DNA from: Chloroflexus sp. Y-396-1
Lineage (GTDB): Bacteria; Chloroflexota; Chloroflexia; Chloroflexales; Chloroflexaceae
Length of the DNA stretch: 64,000 bases
Assembly: GCF_000516515.1 (NCBI RefSeq)
Contig: NZ_KI911784.1
Coordinates: 2,078,881-2,142,880 of the forward strand
Reading direction: 5' to 3'
Shown here: positions 62,271-64,000 of the stretch, in pieces
How the letters are laid out: every line of letters starts with the position of its first letter
Position numbering within the stretch: the stretch's first letter is position 1
The notes under the pieces: model-generated
Databases searched by the model: none
What the model was told of the DNA's origin: nothing
Seen by the model: the letters and a program-made list of their open reading frames with translations, nothing else
Position numbers and translations under genes: made by a program

Positions 62271-62817
62271 TACCTGGGAGCGCGGGCCTCCGGCCCGAAT
62301 CTTGCGGTGTGTAGCCAGAACACAGCGTGAGGTGGGGCAGCTTGCCTGGGAGCATAGGCCTCCGGCCCGTCTCTTGCCAGCTTGCCTAGGGCGCGGGCCT
62401 CCGACCCGCCTCTTGCCAGCTTGCCTGGGAGCACAGGCCTCCGGCCCGTCTCTTGCCAGCTTGCCTGGGAGGGCGGGCCTCCGGCCCGCCTCTTGCCAGC
62501 TTGCCTGGGGCACGGGCCTCCGGCCCGCCTCTTGCCAGCTTGCCTGGGGCACGGGCCTCTGGTCGGCATCTTGCCAGCGTGCCTGGGAGCACAGGCCTCC
62601 GGCCCGTCTCTTGCCAGCTTGTCTGGGAGCGCGGGCCTCCGGCCCGCCTCTTGCCAGCTTGCCTGGGAGGGTGGGCCTCCGACCCACCTCTTGGCAGCTT
62701 GCCTGGGGCACGGGCCTCTGGTCGGCATCTTGCCAGCGTGCCTGGGAGCACAGGCCTCCGACCCGTCTCTTGCCAGCGTGCCCGGGAGCGCGGGCCTCCG
62801 GCCCGCCTCTTGCTGGT
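62271..62817. repeat. Array of twelve 39-40 bp tandem repeats with palindromic cores
   Basis: A lone unit (62271-62309), a 31-base interruption, then twelve units from 62341 to 62817. The unit runs CTTGCCTGGGAGCRCRGGCC, TCC, GGCCCGYCTCTTGCCAG. Each core is a GGGCC-N3-GGCCC palindrome. A four-unit block (159 bp) is duplicated inside the array: the odd core CTCTGGTCGGCATC occurs at 62557 and again at 62716. All frames are open through the array, giving spurious ORFs on both strands. There are no spacers, so it is not a CRISPR. Confidence 0.9.
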
Positions 62818-62967
62818 CGGAAACTCTTGTGTGGCGCCTCATCACGCTAGCGGATGCAGGTTCCAAATCTGCACCCCTGCTTACACCTTTTTCTCTCCGA
62901 ACTCACAACAAAATGGGAGGGCAGGTTTCCCTCCCTCCTAGGCAATGAAACAAACAGAGTTAGACGG

Positions 62968-63816
62968 CTACACCCGGAAGCGTTCCAGATAAGCCTGGGT
63001 ATTAAACGGCTTTGGAGTTGGACGAGGCAGTGGCTCAAGCGGTGGCCGACGATAAAAAATACCAAGCGGTAGTCGTTCACGCTCAACCGCATAGTGCATC
63101 GCTGCATCAATATCTGATGGATCGTGATCTTCAGGCAGATTGTACACCAGCTCCTTATACAATTTATACGTATCGTAAAAAGTTACGCATGGGCTTAACA
63201 CATGGATAAAGGAAAAACCGCGATGCTCAAGCCCGGCTTTAATCAGTTCTGCCAACTGCTTCGGCTGACTCGAAAAACCACGGGCAACAAACGAAGCCCC
63301 GCTCGACAATACAATCGCTAGTGGGTGAAGAGGCTGGGCTGATTGACCGTAAGGCGTGCTCTTGGTCACATGTCCGCGTGGTGAGGTCGGAGACGTCTGC
63401 CCTTTCGTCAGGCCATAAATTGCGTTATCCATCACCACAACGGTAATATCTAGATCACGCCGTGCAGCGTGTGGTAAATGCCCCAGCCCGATACTGAAGA
63501 AATCGCCATCACCACCCACTGCCATCACGGTCAAATCGGGGCGGGCAATTTTCAGCCCGATTGCTGCCGGTAATGCACGACCGTGTACCGTATGCAATCC
63601 GTATGCCTGCAAAAAGCCGGGTAGTCGTGAACTACAACCGATACCGGAGACCACAGCCAGATCCTTCGGATTAATTTGCGTCGCGGCCAACGCCTGCTGA
63701 ATGGCGGCCAAAACGCCGAAATCACCACAACCTGGACACCAGATCGGTTTCAGATCGCTGCGGTAATCGGACGGTTTGTAAACAACGGGCGGCGTGGTAA
63801 TTGGTACAGCAGTCAT
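62968..63816 (-). CDS. korB: 2-oxoacid:ferredoxin oxidoreductase, beta subunit
   Basis: A 282-residue protein. It binds thiamine diphosphate and reduces ferredoxin with electrons from 2-oxoacid oxidation, or runs the reverse carboxylation. Seen: PIWCPGCGDFG, SGIGCSSRLPGF, HTVHGRALPAAIGLK, the TPP/Mg site GGDGDFFSIGLGH..NAIYGLTKGQTSPTS, and HVLSPCVTF near residue 205. The length is typical of the two-subunit KorAB type. ATG 63816 follows GGAG by 7 bases; the ATG at 63828 overlaps that site. It follows korA by 42 bases. The exact substrate (2-oxoglutarate or pyruvate) is not decided. Confidence 0.92.
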   Translation of the reverse strand: MTAVPITTPPVVYKPSDYRSDLKPIWCPGCGDFGVLAAIQQALAATQINPKDLAVVSGIGCSSRLPGFLQAYGLHTVHGRALPAAIGLKIARPDLTVMAVGGDGDFFSIGLGHLPHAARRDLDITVVVMDNAIYGLTKGQTSPTSPRGHVTKSTPYGQSAQPLHPLAIVLSSGASFVARGFSSQPKQLAELIKAGLEHRGFSFIHVLSPCVTFYDTYKLYKELVYNLPEDHDPSDIDAAMHYAVERERLPLGIFYRRPPLEPLPRPTPKPFNTQAYLERFRV

Positions 63817-63858
63817 GATTGTCTCCATATCCTAAGCTACGTGTAAAGCATATCGTCA

Positions 63859-64000
63859 TCAAGACAAGACCGGTTCAGCAAGACCGTTCAGAGCGTGAAT
63901 CTGACGTAGAATCTCCAATCGCGAGAACGGCATGCCGGTATACTTGGTCATTGACAGCACTTTAATCCCTAGTTCAGCTTGGAGTAATCTGGCGAATTGC
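63859..64000 (-). CDS. korA: 2-oxoacid:ferredoxin oxidoreductase, alpha subunit (C-terminal end only)
   Basis: The last 46 residues are in the window, ending in two consecutive TGA codons. The sequence (FARLLQAELGIKVLSMTKY, GMPFSRLEILRQI) is the characteristic alpha-subunit C-terminus, where the enzyme ends in a G-x-PF..EI helix. It is the upstream partner of korB in the same transcript. The rest lies beyond the window. Confidence 0.85.
   Translation of the reverse strand, partial: QFARLLQAELGIKVLSMTKYTGMPFSRLEILRQIHALNGLAEPVLS

Noticed and set aside
62341-62817. CRISPR array
   Set aside because: The units are contiguous without unique spacers, and no cas gene is present.
62250-62948. Several long overlapping frames on both strands in the repeat array
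   Set aside because: The units average close to 40 bp with few stop codons, so many frames stay open. The peptides are repeats of Pro/Gly/Arg with no start signals.

Overview
The window looks like chromosome of a filamentous anoxygenic phototroph of the Chloroflexia, most likely Chloroflexus or a close relative. This is an inference. It rests on two adjacent Chlor_Arch_YYY (DUF2298) membrane proteins, a family I know mainly from Chloroflexi and Archaea; a CrtO-like carotenoid oxidoreductase; a KorAB-type 2-oxoacid:ferredoxin oxidoreductase; secreted lipoproteins with Pro/Thr-rich linkers; and moderately GC-rich DNA. There are no phage genes, no CRISPR array and no transposase. One tRNA gene (Lys, CTT) is present.

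Layout. 1-9.4 kb: transport and housekeeping genes (Bcr/CflA exporter, GNAT acetyltransferase, DUF2064 glycosyltransferase, VanW protein, tRNA-Lys, MutS2, CvpA, an MFS transporter). 9.7-38 kb: a surface-polysaccharide island in three blocks. Block 1 (minus strand, 19118 down to 9705) is one compact gene string: a phosphoglycosyl transferase, a WecB/TagA glycosyltransferase fused to two STAS domains, a degenerate nucleotidyltransferase/hexapeptide/sugar-transferase fusion, a full Rsb-type partner-switching module (STAS antagonist, SpoIIE phosphatase, RsbW-like kinase), a response regulator, a GT2 and a Wzx-like flippase. Block 2 (24.0-27.7 kb, plus) holds a Wzz-like chain-length protein, a BY-kinase-like protein without its Walker A lysine, a 47-residue membrane protein and an O-antigen ligase/polymerase. 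Block 3 (38.1-34.6 kb, minus) has three overlapping glycosyltransferases. Secreted glycosidase-like and carbohydrate-binding proteins lie between the blocks, as does a decaying galactoside locus (ROK regulator, GH35 gene with two in-frame TGA codons, lone ABC ATPase).

38.3-52 kb: NHL-repeat lipoprotein, nadC, a 1204-residue soluble hybrid sensor (LacI-type sensor, kinase, two receivers, AraC DNA-binding domain), FHA protein, a FAH-family protein lacking metal ligands, an ArsR-ArsC fusion, and the CrtO-like enzyme. 51.9-62.2 kb: the YYY pair (820 and about 2500 residues, translationally coupled) and a thioredoxin-like ferredoxin. 62.3-62.8 kb: an array of twelve 40-bp tandem repeats. 63-64 kb: korB and the end of korA.

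The most unusual system is block 1. A complete phosphorylation switch is co-transcribed with glycan-initiating enzymes, and one of those enzymes carries the switch's own substrate domain (STAS). This suggests direct post-translational control of exopolysaccharide synthesis rather than control through a sigma factor. Other notable items are a MITE-like element with two copies, a palindrome family (GCGGGCC-N3-GGCCCGC) both scattered and arrayed, a 9-bp minisatellite between 105-bp direct repeats, and a tRNA gene whose predicted start of transcription coincides with tRNA position 1.
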